NCBI GenBank assembly: GCA_036346375.1
Contig: CM070512.1
Coordinates: 42,764,466-42,828,465 of the forward strand
Source of the DNA: Guadua angustifolia
Lineage: Eukaryota; Streptophyta; Magnoliopsida; Poales; Poaceae
Length of the DNA: 64,000 nucleotides
Direction: 5' to 3'
A program made the position numbers and the translations under genes. The number at the start of each line of letters is the position of its first letter. Within the stretch, counting starts at the first letter, position 1. The notes below the pieces were generated by a model that was given only the letters and a program-made list of their open reading frames with translations, was not told the DNA's origin and made no database searches. Positions 1-11,735 of this stretch are shown here, one piece after another.

Positions 1-119
1 TTGAGAGTGCTGGCATATGTTCGGCGTGCTGCATTATCCCATGGTCCATGATAGTAGCAGACTGTTTCTGTCCCATTATGTTTTGAATATCGACAGCTCA
101 TACTGTGATGCCTTATCAG

Positions 120-3100
120 GTCAATAAATACTATGATCTTGCTACTAGCTTCTACGAGTATGGCTGGGGTGAATCCTTCCACTTTGCTCATAGGTGAGGA
201 CTCTCTTGTGGAAAGAAAAAGAAATTGATCTTTCATTTTTTAGAGAAAATATCGTGCTGTTCTTATTGTAAGGAAATATGAAAAAAGTAATATTAGTTTT
301 TTTTGTCACCTGGTGGTTCATAGTTATTGAAATATACTTGCCATGTATCTTAATATTTTAGATGGAATGGAGAATCTTTACGGGAAAGCATCAAACGACA
401 TGAGCATTTTCTGGCCCTACAGCTTGGGTTGAAACCAGGAATGAAGGTCAATTTTCATATTAAACCTAATTACCTATGTCATAATGGTTTTCATTGCTCT
501 CGCTACAGCATAATGTGAATATGAAACAGTAACAATTAGAGATTGTTTGCTTCGTTTGTTGGTTGTAGGTTTTGGACGTGGGCTGTGGAATAGGTGGGCC
601 ATTAAGAGAAATTGCCAGATTTAGGTTTGGTTACTGGGCCACAGCCCTTCATCCTTCATGCTTGTGACGTTGAGTTCAAAAAGTTTTGTATGCACGACTA
701 ATGTACCAGAATTTATCAATCTTTATCACTTAAAATTGTAAATTGTAGTTATTTGTTTTTGGAGAAATGGTCACAGGAATGCTTCAAAGCTTCATCTGCT
801 ATGATCTTTTCAAGTTCACCTATCATGTAACTTTTTGTTCTGGAAGTAACATGTGAATTTTCTTTGGGAAAGCGAAAAACCTAGCTCGCAGCTTACTTGA
901 AACACTATTTTCTTTTTTTAGTATATCAGCGTCGATCCATTCCCTGCAAAAACACCGTAGCGAATCATACAAATATTAAACAGGAAGATGCACAACAGAA
1001 TGTATTTGTTAGTTAGATAAGGGATTGTTGATTCTGTCATCTTTCATTATCAATATATTACTTGGAGCTAGAAATAACTGGTCTGGCAATGGTTTGCTGC
1101 AGCTCCACCTCAGTTACTGGATTAAACAACAATGAATACCAGATATCAAGGGGAAAGGTTATTTGACATCACACTCCCAGATCTGATTTGGTTGCTGATT
1201 TTGATTCAGAAACTGAGCTAAATATGTGGCTTTTAACGCCACACTGGTTTGATGGTTTCTGTTAATATGAGATTTTAATATTCAGGAGCTCAATCGGTTG
1301 GCAGGAGTTGGTGGAACTTGCAATTTTGTCAAGGTATGTTGGCTCAAGTACTATAGGTGATTTCCTTTTTGGTTTAGTTCATATGTTTGCTTTGCTGTTC
1401 TTCTTCTCTCCTTTTTGTAGGCATACATGTGCTTGCAGTTGCTGTACTTCATAAAAATGTTATCAGTCCTCTTTTTAGTGAATCAATCTATAATGGATAA
1501 ATGTTGTTACACAAACAAGTCTCTGCAATTGCTTGGCTGTATAAAATTGTTATAATATTAATACTTGTACTACAGGCAGACTTCATGAACATGCCGTTCT
1601 CTGATAACACTTTCGATGCTGTTTATGCCATCGAAGCAACATGCCATGCACCTGAGCCGGTATGATTTCAAATTGTCACTTTATGTAGAAAGATTTATCA
1701 TCACTTTTATACATTCTAGCAATGCAAAACTGAATTGGTTATTTCGTTGCAAAGGTTGGCTGCTATAAGGAGATCTACCGTGTATTGAAGCCTGGGCAGT
1801 GTTTTGCTGTATATGAGTGGTGCATTACTGATCACTATGATCCAAACAATGCAACACACAAGAGGATTAAGAACGAAGTCGAGCTTGGCAATGGCCTGCC
1901 AGATATCAGAAGAACTCAGCAATGTCTTCAAGCTGTTAAAGATGCTGGCTTTGAAGTAAGATATTATACTTTCCCCTTTTTTTTGGTTTAATTATATGCT
2001 GCTAGGATTTACCTGGGGGAAAATCCACTGCTGAAAAAAAGGAATGTACTAGAAGTATTTGTTTCTTCTCAATATCATGGAGTTTCATTGGGTCTCCAAT
2101 ATATATATTTTTTTTTCCTTCATTAAGGTTATTTGGGATAAGGATCTTGCTGAAGATTCTCCAGTGCCTTGGTACTTGCCCTTGGATCCAAGTCGATTTT
2201 CCTTGAGTGGCTTTCGTTTGACTTCTGTGGGGCGAATGATTACTCGCAATATGGTGAGGAAATAAAATACTTCATTTGTTATTCTTGCTACCATTTTCAT
2301 TCTGCACAATAAAATGAAATTATTATTTTATCTCTCCTAGGAAGCAGTAATATGCGCTAGGTCGACATATTTCTTTAGCAGTTCTACAAATTTCTCTCTG
2401 TGATTTGAATTCTATGTCATCTGCTCACATGGTTTTAAGATTTTATCATGAGTGGTACTGATGTGGATTAGGGTTTGTGGTGGCTAGGGTTAGGGAACAG
2501 GAAGGGTAGGGCTGAAAACGCCCTCCTTAGCCTAGGGCTTCTCCCTGGCGCAGGAGGCTCTGTTCTCAGGATTAGGAGATCAACTCAATTCTTTATTGCC
2601 TCAAACATGCAGAGCTCACCCCTTTATATACTAGGGAAGCCTGACTTCTTATTACACCCGACTAGGACTCCAACTCGGATAAGGATTACTTAATCCGAAC
2701 TCTAAACTGATAAGGACTCTTACTTAATTTAAGGAATAAGCATACCAACTACTTCTTGCTAACTCTTATCTCTTCTATACTTCATTAATCTGCCGTCCGC
2801 TTGTGCTCGGCTCGGTTGAATCATTCTCGATCCCTTTTGCTTGGCCATAGACTTTACCCACAAAAGCGCCCACAACATTTCCACCCTTTGGCGAAACAAC
2901 TCGCCCTCGAGTTGGAACTGCGGTATCGATCCTGAAGACCGCCAAATCGAGCCACGTTGCTACAGCCGCAGACACCCTTTCCACTGAACCAAGAGCTCCC
3001 AAACTCCCCGATTGAGACGAGCGCGAACAATGTTGCTGGGGGAGGGCACCACCCTGCCGTGCACAAAGTCAGGAAGCTGAACATCTGAGGTGGGAGGTGT

Positions 3101-6100
3101 CCCCTCATACTTCTTCAATAACGCCACATGAAAGACATTATGGATGCGAGCCTTGGCGGGATGGAGACGATAAGCTACGGTACCAATCCGCTCCAAAGAT
3201 CGTGAATGGCCCATAGAAGCGTGGAGCCGCTTAGAAGAAGTATTATCCTTGACGCCTCAAGCCGTGCGATGATGTAGTCTGAGCCATACCCAATCGCCCA
3301 CTTCATAACTCACATCCTCGCGACTTATCTTGATATCGCTTCATCATATCTTGGGCTTGGCTCGAGACGCTCTCGAATTTCAGCGAAACTCGCCACGATC
3401 CCGGAGTTGGCGATCTCCTGCAGCCACTCGAGCTGTACTCGGCTCATAAGAAACCAAAGTCGGAGGGTCCCTACCATAGACGACCTGGAAAGGAGTCGTT
3501 TTCAAGGACGTCTGGAAGGAAGAATTGTAGCAGTATTCGGCCCAAGGCAGCCATTGAAGCCACTGTTTCGGACGGTCACAGGAGAGACAGCGAAGATACA
3601 TGACAATAATGCGGTTAACCACCTCTGTCTGTCCATCACTTTGAGGATGAAAAGCTGTGCTAAGATGCAGCTGGGCGCCAGAAAGCCGGAATAAGTCGGA
3701 CCAAAAGGCACCGGTAAAATCGGATCACGGCCATCGACAATAGACGAGGGATCCCATGGAGTCGAACAATGTCATTGAAGAATGCCTGTGCCACGGAACT
3801 TGCAGTATATGGATGCCCCAAAGCAATAAAATGGGCGTACTTTGAAAACCGGTCCACCACGGTCAAGATAACTGACTTCCCTCCGACTTTAGGAAGACCC
3901 TCCACGAAATCCATACTGATATCTTGCCATACTCCCGTAGGTATTGCTAACGGTTGTAGGAGGCCCGCGGGATGAAGGTGGTCTGTTTTGTTGCGTTGAC
4001 AAACTGAGCAACCTCGGACGTATTCCCGCACCATCTTGGACGCATGTGGATAATAAAATGAGGCACGGAAACGATGAAGAGTCTTTTGAATGCCCTCATG
4101 CCCACTGCCATGAGCCTCAGCCAATAATTGCGGCAAGAGAGAGGTGTCGGAAGGAACAAATACCTTGCCGTTATGGAGTATCAGATCGTCCACCCAGGAC
4201 CATTCTGGAGCAGCCGTGCCGGCAATGATCTGATCCCGCAATGCACATGCTGACGGGAGGATGCAGTTAAACGAGTGAATCAAAACAATGAACGTTGGGG
4301 AGGACAGAGCTGCTATCATGTGCTGGGTCTCTTGTCTGCGGGAGAGAGCATCTGCGACAGTATTCTGCTTACCCGGCTGGTACTCCACCGTAAAATCATA
4401 GCCCATTAGTTTACTGACCCAAGTGTGCTGTGGAATTGTGGAAAGCCGTTGATCCAGAAGGAACTTTAATGTGTAATGGTCAGTTCTAATGGTGAATGCA
4501 CGCCCCCATAGGTATTGCCTCCAATGGCGAACAGCTTTGACTAACCCGATCAGTTCTCTTTCATATGCCGCTAGCTTCATGTGATGTGGTGCGACTGCCC
4601 TACTGAAGAAAGCAATGGGACCAGCCCCCTGGTGTAAGACTGCGCCAAAACCTGTGCCGGAAGCATCGCAATCTACCAAGAACCGCCGAGTGAAATCTGG
4701 GAGTTGCAATATAGGACCTGTGGTCAGTGCTGTTTTCAATTGCTCAAAGGCATGATCTGCATCCGAAGACCAAGAGAAAGCCTCCTTCTTAAGCAATTTT
4801 GTCAGTGGGGCGGCTATCGTCCCATAAGATTTAATGAACTTCCGATAATACCCAGTTAGCCCGAGGAAACCCCTCAATGCTCAGATCAAGTAGGGTCGCC
4901 AATTGTTTACGGCTGCAATCTTGTTTTGGTCCATGGCGACTCCTTGGGCAGAGATTATGTGCCCGAGATACTCCACTGACTCCTTGCCGAAAAGACACTT
5001 GGAGTGCTTGAGAACCAACCTGTTACTGATTAACACCTCAAAAACCAATCTGACATGCTGCAGATGTTCTGACCAAGACGAGCTGTAAATCAGGATATCA
5101 TCGAAGAAAACCAATACAAAGTGACGGAGATACGCCTTGAGGACTTCATTCATGAGCGCTTGGAAAGTAGCTGGGGCATTGGTCAAGCCAAAAGACATGA
5201 CCAAGAACTCATAATGACCTCTATGTGTACGGAAGGCTGTTTTCTCGATGTCATCGGGATGCATCCGTACTTGATGATACCCATCGCAGAGATCCAATTT
5301 CAGTAAAATAGCGAGCACCCTTGAGTTCATCCAACACTCATCCACCATCGGAATGGGAAATTTGTCCTTCACCGTCTGAGCATTGAGAGCTCGATAGTCC
5401 ACACAAAATCGCCAAGTATTATCCCTCTTCCGAACCAATATCACTGGTGAGGAGAACGGAGATGTGCTGGGCCGAATAATCCCTTGCTGGAGCATTTCCT
5501 CACACTGCCGCTCGATCTCATCCTTCAAAGAATGTGGATACCAGAAGGACGAACAGCTATTGGTGCTGTCCCTGGAAGGAGGTGTATGCGATGATCACAA
5601 TTGCGGGAAGGAGGCAGAGAATCTGGAGACTCAAAAAGAACAGCGAATTCCTTCAATAGACAAGCCATCATCTCATCTTCTTCAGCCATCATTACTTTAA
5701 GCTGTTGTTGCTCCTGACCTAAGCCTTGCCAAGTGACCTGATGATTGGATAGCCAGAAGGTCATGGTCAGTTGCTGGAAGTCCCATAATATAGGCCCTAG
5801 GGTACGGAGCCATTGAACCCCTAGCACCAAATCAAATCCAGCCAAGGGAATCACAAAAAAATCGAGAACAAATTCTTCCTTGCCAATTGCCACCCGAACT
5901 GCCCTGCAACGGCCTGTACTAGAAATACGATCACCATTGGCTACTGCCACATTAATGCCTTCTTTGGAAGATGTGAGCAACCCCAGTCGTTTGGCTGCTT
6001 CTTCTCCTACAAAATTGTGGGTCGACCCGGAATCCACCAACGCGCGCACCTCGGTCCCATTTATCTGGACCTGCAGCTGCATTGTTTTGCTCATTCGAAT

Positions 6101-8595
6101 CCCTGTAAGTGCATGTAAGGAAATCTCCACATCCTCTGTTCCTGATTCCTCCATCTCTTCTTCATCTTCCAACTCCAGGAGATAAATCCCTTTCATAGAA
6201 CATTTGCCCATATGTTCCTTGGAAAACTTCTCAGGACAATTGAAGCACAATCCTTTAAGCCTTCGGTCAGCCATCTCTGCTGCGGTCAGAAGCTTGCGCC
6301 CCCTTGAATTTGAAGCCTTGGAGTTGGCCGGCACTGATCCAGATGCATTACTCCCTGAAGGTTTACTAGGGAGTCCACCGCCGATACCAGAAGTGAAGTT
6401 CATAGGAGAACTGCTGCTCACTATTGCTCGGTTCACAGCTACCGGCTTGGTATTGGGCGCCACCTTGGCAGGGATTGTCATGCCATCGTCCTCCTCTATT
6501 TCCAGTCGCCTTTCATAAGCTCGGGCAAGACTCATTGCCACTTCCAAGGTTGCTGGATTCTGCAGTTCAACGTCAGTACGCAATGGATTGCGCAAACCCG
6601 TGGTAAAAATCTGCACCTGTTGTTTTTCAGTCATGTCGTCACAGCGACAAAGAAGCGCAAGGAATTGCTCCTGGTATTCAGCCACCGATCCAGTTCTGCG
6701 CAGCTGAATGAGCTCCCCTAGCGGATTGCTCCGAATAGGTGGACCAAACCGCAGATTCACATGATCAACGAAGCGCGGCCACGTAGGGACTCCTTGGTTC
6801 TTTTCCAATCTGAAGTACCACTGCTGTGCTGCCCCTGTCATATGGTATGATGCAAGCCACACCTTTTCTTCCTCCAAGGTCCGCTGCCCTGCAAAAAACT
6901 GCTCGCATCTGTTCAACCATGGCAGAGGATCTTCCTTACCGTCATAGATTGGGAAGGACAGCTTATGGAATCGGGGCGCCCCCCTATTCCCAGACGGATG
7001 GTCCTCTCCTTCCTCTTTCCATCGATCCCTAGGACCTCTCAGATTGCTGTTATTAACCTGACCACCCTCGGTTTGAAGCCTTGAGACTGCCTGCTCCAGC
7101 TTTTCCACTTTCTCCAGTGCTGCGGCCATGCGCCCCATCATCTGGCACAATTGCGCCAATTGCTCCTTCTCTGCCGGTTCCATGGAAGAGGTGGTGGGAT
7201 GGCTCTGATACCAAATGATGTGGATTAGGGTTTGTGGTGGCTAGGGTTAGGGAACAGGAAGGGTAGGGCTGAAAACGCCCTCCTTAGCCTAGGGCTTCTC
7301 CTGGCGCAGGAGGCTCTGTTCTCAGGATTAGGAGATCAACTCAATTCTTTATTGCCTCAAACATGCAGAGCTCACCCCTTTATATACTAGGGAAGCCTGA
7401 CTTCTTATTACACCCGACTAGGACTCCAACTCGGATAAGGATTACTTAATCCGAACTCTAAACTGATAAGGACTCTTACTTAATTTAAGGAATAAGCATA
7501 CCAACTACTTCTTGCTAACTCTTATCTCTTCTATACTTCATTAATCTGTCGTCCTGCTTGTGCTCGGCTCGGTTGAATCATTCTGATCCCTTTGCGCCGG
7601 CGCCATAGACTTTACCTACAAAAGCATCCACAACAGGTACCATGACAGTAATTTTGTATCGGATTATATAGAATTATAGAAATAATAAAAAATTACTTTC
7701 ACGTCTTGCAATTAGAGCAAAAATAGACTATGAAGTATGAACTATAATTGGGATGGTCTCAAATGATAATTCGGATGCCCTGTATAGCTTAAAACTTGCC
7801 TGCAAGGGAAAAACTGTGCAACAGTTTATAACTTTATGTAACATCATAAACCATCCAAATTATGTCAGGACCAGTTGACAATACTGTCATGTCAAGAACT
7901 ACTTTTTTTCATCTAATTTAACGATGATGTACTGTTGGCATCTGATGCATCAAGATTTGGATATTTGACAATATTGCTAGGCCTAGTGCAAAATTTAAAC
8001 GGCAGTATTGTTTATGGAAAACATCAAACTGCAGGTGGACTTGATGTGATTTCCTGTCCATAAATTGTACTGAGTTGCTTGACTAGTGAATTCAATCAAA
8101 TTTTGTTCCTAATCCATAACTAGATATGGATGATAACTAGGGGTAGACTTAAAGCTTTATGAATTGTGTTGTACTGTCCATTGTAGTAAATGGGCCATGA
8201 CAGGCAAAATGGATTACATCGTCTATTAATGCTTGTTTCACATGATGTCATGAACATGGCATTGAGATTCTCTTGTTGCTATTGTTCAGGTCAAGGCATT
8301 GGAATACATTGGCCTTGCCCCAGAAGGCAGTGAGAGGGTGTCTAATTTCCTAGAGAAGGCTGCCGAAGGCCTTGTAGAAGGTGGCAAGTAAGTTTATCTC
8401 TGAACCAGAAAGCTGAATTGCACTTACAATCAGAACTGCAAATTTCAGGAGCTCCACTACCACCTTCTCTTTTTTTCTTTTATTTCCCTCCTGTTTAATT
8501 CTGTACGTGTGAGTTCTAATGTGGCTAATAACTACAGGAAGGGAATCTTCACACCGATGTACTTCTTTTTGGCTCAGAAGCCTCTTTCAGAATGA
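120..8595 (+). CDS. SMT1: Cycloartenol C-24 sterol methyltransferase (SMT1 type), last ten exons
   Basis: Transfers methyl from S-adenosylmethionine to C-24 of cycloartenol, the first committed step of plant 24-alkyl sterol synthesis. Exons read by eye with GT-AG borders: 120-193, 362-446, 569-624, 1103-1157, 1286-1333, 1576-1659, 1755-1955, 2128-2253, 8290-8387, 8538-8595. They sum to 885 nt, i.e. 294 residues plus stop, in one continuous frame. Visible landmarks: N-terminal VNKYYDLATSFYEYGWGESF (sterol-methyltransferase signature), SAM-binding LDVGCGIGGP (exon 3), YAIEATCHAP, KPGQCFAVYEW, and the C-terminal FFLAQKPLSE before TGA. The family is about 340 residues, so roughly 50 N-terminal residues lie left of the window. 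The intron 2254-8289 would be about 0.85 kb without its inserted retrotransposon. No disabling change is seen. Confidence 0.96.
2459..2877 (-). repeat. LTR (3' LTR of the Reina-like element)
   Basis: 419 bp, TGATG...CAACA. On the - strand it has a TATATAAAGG box (about 2622-2631) and an AATAAAG signal (about 2591-2597) downstream of it, in the order expected for an LTR read on that strand. It differs from the partner LTR by a handful of changes clustered in the last 80 bp of the + strand. Confidence 0.93.
2878..2890 (-). other. Polypurine tract of the Reina-like element
   Basis: The - strand reads AAAGGGTGGAAA immediately before the 3' LTR, the expected plus-strand priming tract. Confidence 0.8.
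2960..3214 (-). pseudogene. Integrase C-terminus with chromodomain
   Basis: Contains YRLHPAKARIHNVFHVALLK, the conserved gypsy integrase C-terminal motif, and then RARLNRGVWELLVQWKG, the start of a chromodomain. In chromoviruses this domain directs integration through chromatin binding. The frame shifts after WKG into the last stretch before the purine tract. Confidence 0.8.
3380..3622 (-). pseudogene. Integrase core, distal fragment
   Basis: 80-residue frame with RPKQWLQWLPWAEYCYNSSF and TTPFQVVYGRDPPTLVSYEP, the end of the gypsy integrase catalytic core after the last catalytic Glu region. It is separated by frame shifts from its neighbours at 3660 and 3214. Confidence 0.8.
3660..4877 (-). 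pseudogene. RNase H and integrase part of the Reina-like pol
   Basis: 405 residues from RGFLGLTGYYRKF through RNase H (VDCDASGTGFGAVL, FTIRTDHYTLKFLLD), the HHCC integrase zinc finger (GHEGIQKTLHRF ... CSVCQRN) and the first part of the integrase core (DISMDFVEGLPKVGGKS, VVDRFSKYAHFIAL). It loses frame after HGIPRLLS near 3750. The core continues out of phase at 3380-3622 (SCDRPKQWLQWLPWAEYCYN), showing another indel. Confidence 0.87.
4881..5528 (-). pseudogene. Reverse transcriptase part of the Reina-like pol
   Basis: 215 residues covering the RT core: SPVILVRKRDNTWRFCVDYR, ALNAQTVKDKFPIP, the catalytic FFDDILIYS, and SKCLFGKESVEYLGHI near the end. It copies element RNA into DNA in other members. 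It is out of phase with gag-protease upstream and meets a stop at 4881 just before the conserved RGFLGLTGYYRKF, which continues in another frame. The motifs are intact but the reading frame is broken at both ends. Confidence 0.88.
5525..7183 (-). CDS. Gag plus aspartic protease of the Reina-like element
   Basis: 552-residue frame starting MEPAEKEQLAQ about 30 nt inside the primer site. An N-terminal coiled region is followed by a retrotransposon gag domain (about residues 85-230; AQQWYFRLEK, FGPP, ELIQLRRTGSVAEYQEQF). A low-complexity Ser/Asn linker leads to a cysteine motif CFNC...HMGKC near residue 315. The protease is near residue 385 with the active triad in LVDSGSTHNF, then VLGVQWL. Known role: capsid formation and polyprotein cleavage. 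The frame ends at 5525; the RT frame begins in another phase at about 5528, so a one-base indel splits what was one polyprotein. Confidence 0.88.
   Translation of the reverse strand: MEPAEKEQLAQLCQMMGRMAAALEKVEKLEQAVSRLQTEGGQVNNSNLRGPRDRWKEEGEDHPSGNRGAPRFHKLSFPIYDGKEDPLPWLNRCEQFFAGQRTLEEEKVWLASYHMTGAAQQWYFRLEKNQGVPTWPRFVDHVNLRFGPPIRSNPLGELIQLRRTGSVAEYQEQFLALLCRCDDMTEKQQVQIFTTGLRNPLRTDVELQNPATLEVAMSLARAYERRLEIEEDDGMTIPAKVAPNTKPVAVNRAIVSSSSPMNFTSGIGGGLPSKPSGSNASGSVPANSKASNSRGRKLLTAAEMADRRLKGLCFNCPEKFSKEHMGKCSMKGIYLLELEDEEEMEESGTEDVEISLHALTGIRMSKTMQLQVQINGTEVRALVDSGSTHNFVGEEAAKRLGLLTSSKEGINVAVANGDRISSTGRCRAVRVAIGKEEFVLDFFVIPLAGFDLVLGVQWLRTLGPILWDFQQLTMTFWLSNHQVTWQGLGQEQQQLKVMMAEEDEMMACLLKEFAVLFESPDSLPPSRNCDHRIHLLPGTAPIAVRPSGIHIL
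7201..7213 (-). other. Primer-binding site complementary to initiator tRNA-Met
   Basis: The - strand reads TGGTATCAGAGCC two bases from the LTR. This is the standard plant LTR-retrotransposon primer site matching the 3' end of initiator tRNA-Met. Confidence 0.9.
7216..7635 (-). repeat. LTR (5' LTR of the Reina-like element)
   Basis: 420 bp, same start and end as the 2459-2877 copy and the same internal TATA and AATAAA-like motifs on the - strand. It abuts the primer-binding site at 7201-7213. Confidence 0.93.
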
Positions 8596-8945
8596 GCGCC
8601 AGCGCCTTTCAAGTACTAGATAATTCCTTAGCAAGCTCTTAAGATTATTGTCATTTTTCTGTGATGTATTTCTAAGTTTTCAGCATGCCTAGATTTGAAG
8701 AAGAGAGAAGGCAAGGAGGCATTTCGAAGAAGCAGGATGGGGAATCTGGTGGAATCAAGAACCCTCGAATTCTTCTTATCTGCGGGAAGAGGAACAGTGC
8801 GATGTGTAAACTGTTAAGCTTTTGTCTGTCCTGTTGTTTTGTCTTGTGAACTTTTGATCCAAGCATTTGTCTGCAGGGTGCTTGTAATGTGCTAGTCTTA
8901 CGATGAACCGACAATTTGAGATACTTATCTTGTTCTAAGCTATTA
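8596..8945 (+). other. Probable 3' untranslated region of the SMT gene
   Basis: Directly follows the TGA stop of the methyltransferase. It is T-rich, lacks a coding frame in the gene's direction and contains GT-rich stretches typical of plant 3' ends. No canonical AATAAA is placed convincingly, so the poly(A) end is a guess. Confidence 0.45.
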
Positions 8946-9669
8946 GTAACATAAATAAGTTGGTTACTGTTCCGTTCCCGTCATAGTTTGTAATGGCTTC
9001 TTCGATATGGTAATTGTTGACCTTGTTCTGACAAATTTGTGTGATGATTCAAAGATAACTACGATGGAAATTTACAGGAAAAAAAAGTACAATTTCTCAT
9101 TCTGTAAGGCGTATTTGGACTTGTCGCATCCAACGTGGATCAAAGAGAACGTAAAAGACGAGAAATAAAGATAGGAAATGGAGTGGCCCTAATATCGTGC
9201 TGGAAGTACAATAGGAAAGATAGATGAGGTGAAAAGGGGAAATATGAATCAATTTGCATACACACCTCGCACTTAAAACTAGATTTAAAAAAACACACGC
9301 CCTGAAATTTGAAACGGAGGATACTATGACTATGAGGTTGCCTCGCGTTGAGTTTGGTCTGAGTAAGGTCGCCTACATGGATGGGTACATGGTATATATA
9401 AGTCGTGAGGCTAGGGTTTACTCACCATACATCATGTTGGTTTCTTCATGAATCTTATGGGATTAACGTCTCCGTTGCTAAGTCCTCGAATATCTTTAAC
9501 CGGTAAACGTATATATATGAACCAGGTGCTTCAAGATCTGTGCAGTAGATGGGTTTTTTTTTTTAATTTGAATCTTCAGAAATGGGCCTGACATTTTTTT
9601 GAACCGTTTTTTCTTTTCGAGGGCCAGCCCACCTTCAGTAATGTGCTAAATCTGAACCTGCTTTTTTAT
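8946..9669. other. Intergenic stretch, no gene seen
   Basis: A/T-rich sequence with scattered homopolymers. Short frames here show no recognisable motif. A TATATATA run near 9390 is not linked to any gene I can see. Confidence 0.5.
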
Positions 9670-9795
9670 TGGATTTTTTTATTTAATATTTATTTTAAAT
9701 CTTTTTTGCAAAACTAATCGACAGGGCAAAAAAATGCAGAATTGGTCGCCTGTCACCCCATACTAGGGCGATAGGTGCCCTTCGTGACGGTTCGT
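9670..9795 (+). repeat. Left terminal inverted repeat of the MULE-like element
   Basis: Matches the reverse complement of 14625-14740 over the A/T-rich box, the CAAAACTAATCGA block and the palindrome TGTCACCCCATACTAGGGCG. A diverged second copy of the same box plus palindrome sits at about 10590-10680. Confidence 0.75.
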
Positions 9796-10090
9796 AATGG
9801 CGAAATTCCAAAATTTAACGGCAGAGCTAAAAAAATTTTAAAAAAGAATGATCGGCCCAACATAGGGCGATAGCAGACTGTAGATTTTTTTTTTACAATA
9901 TTTGTTGTAAATTTTTTTTTACAATATTTGTTGTATTCAACCGGAAAAAATTACCTGATAAAAAAACTTCTTGTGATGTAATGAACGGGAAAAATTATTT
10001 ACTTGTTAGTGATGCGCATCCCAGTTTTATGTCGTAATGAAGAGTGTAGTCTACTTTTTTTCTGCGATAACTTCTGATGAGGGAAATCGT

Positions 10091-10470
10091 GGCTACTTAG
10101 GGGTTTTCGTAGCCTCGTGGGGCCCGCCGGATATGGCCCAAAAAATACGGGAAAAATCACGGGCGACCTACGCAGCGTGGGCTACCACTTATGTACGGGC
10201 GAGATGGCTAGACGTTGCTCCAGCACAAAGTTGCGAAAATCGGAAAAGACACTCGTAGCCACGAAACCGCGAAAATTGTAGCTACTTAGGGGTTTTCGTA
10301 GCCTCACAGGGCAGGCCGGATACGGCCTAAAAAATACGAAAAAAATCAAGGGAGACTTACGCAACGCGGGCTACCACTTATGTACGGTATGGGCGAGCTG
10401 GCCAGACGTTGCTCCAGTATGAAGTTGCAAAAATCGGAAAAGGCACTCGCGGCCACGAAACCGCGGAAAT
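10091..10470. repeat. Two-unit tandem repeat of 189 bp in the MULE left arm
   Basis: Unit 1 starts near 10091 and unit 2 near 10280. Both carry GCTACTTAGGGGTTTTCGTA, GGGCTACCACTTATGTACGG, AGACGTTGCTCCAG and CCACGAAACCGCG. The units differ by scattered substitutions and a small insertion in unit 2. Non-coding. Confidence 0.85.
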
Positions 10471-11735
10471 CGCGGCCACAAAATATCTATTTTTTGACTG
10501 CCAGTTTGCTTGTTTCGTATGACGTGTCATACAAACGGTGCTTCATGGTGGAATTTTCAAATTGGACGACGAAATTATCAAAAAAATTTAAAAAATCTCC
10601 GGTCGCCCGATACGGGGGCGATAGGGCCCACTATATTTGTATTTAATATTTGTTTTAATTTTTTTATATAATAAAGGAGGAAAAAATAACTTGCTGTGAA
10701 AATATCAGGAGGCACACTGCTCGAAGGTAAATATCGCCCTAATATGGGGCGATCGTCCCATACCCAGGCGATATCTACCATTTATAACCTTCGTTCTCGC
10801 TCGCGGCCTCGCAAACCCAGCAGCGAAAGAAGAAGAAAGAAAAAAAAGAGAGAAGCGAAGCCGGCCGCTCGTAACTTACACATAGTGTGTAGCGTCGTTA
10901 AAATTCCATTAACAGGTAAGTACATGTACATAAAAGAGTAGGAAAAGTTGGCAACTTCTTCGTGGAACCCAGCGGGTCGATCTTGAAGCAACTCGTTCGC
11001 ACCATGCGCCAGTTGTCGTTGCTCGCGACCGAATCTGCGAACAACCTAGACCGGTGGGTCGAATTCACGGTCTTGTCTAGCAGCTCAGGGCAAGCGTCAG
11101 CAGCACGCCCAATTCGCGCCATCGTCGCCTGTGCCTGCATGGTTACAAAGCAAATACATGGTTAGAAACCAAATAAAACAATCTGGACAAAAATTAAATG
11201 TAGAAAGTAGATGAAACAAACTGGAGAACAAGTAAATGTAGTAGGCAAATAAAACAAACTGGACAATAAGTAAATGTTACACCTTACAACTACCAGAAAT
11301 TAAATGAAAAGTAATGAAATGTTGCACATTCAAATATATGTTCGATCGCGCACATAGAATAAAAAATGACATGACAGGGACAACAAATAATAGGTACATA
11401 TTGAAGAATGCGAAGACACAATTATGATGAATACAACACGTTACAACAAATATATTTACACATACACGAGATAAAATTACATTATTCACAATTACGACGC
11501 GCTTTGGACTCGTCCATATCGTTCCTAATATGCCGTGTCCTTCGACGCCTGACCTTCTTCTTCAACATTCGGATGTGCGGTACCCATCGATGCCCTGGAG
11601 GGAGGGCTGCTGTGAACGATCCATCGACTCGGTACCCGTACACCTCGTTATGCCACGTGTTGAGAACACTTTGCTTGTAGTAGTAGTGGGAGAGGTACGG
11701 ACGACATGATTGGTGTGTCTCGGCAGCTGCGGCAA

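Larger units (their letters stand above)
2459..7635 (-). mobile_element. Reina-like Ty3/gypsy chromovirus inserted in an SMT intron
   Basis: Complete LTR retrotransposon of 5177 bp, flanked by the direct repeat GGTAC at 2454-2458 and 7636-7640. Its two LTRs (2459-2877 and 7216-7635) start TG and end CA and are nearly identical. A tRNA-Met primer site lies next to the right LTR and a purine tract (- strand) next to the left LTR, so it is antisense to the host gene. Coding order on the - strand is gag, protease, reverse transcriptase, RNase H, integrase, chromodomain, which is Ty3/gypsy order. The short LTRs and small body resemble the Reina chromovirus lineage; that lineage call is inference. 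Single-base frameshifts break the polyprotein, so it is probably no longer autonomous. Confidence 0.93.
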
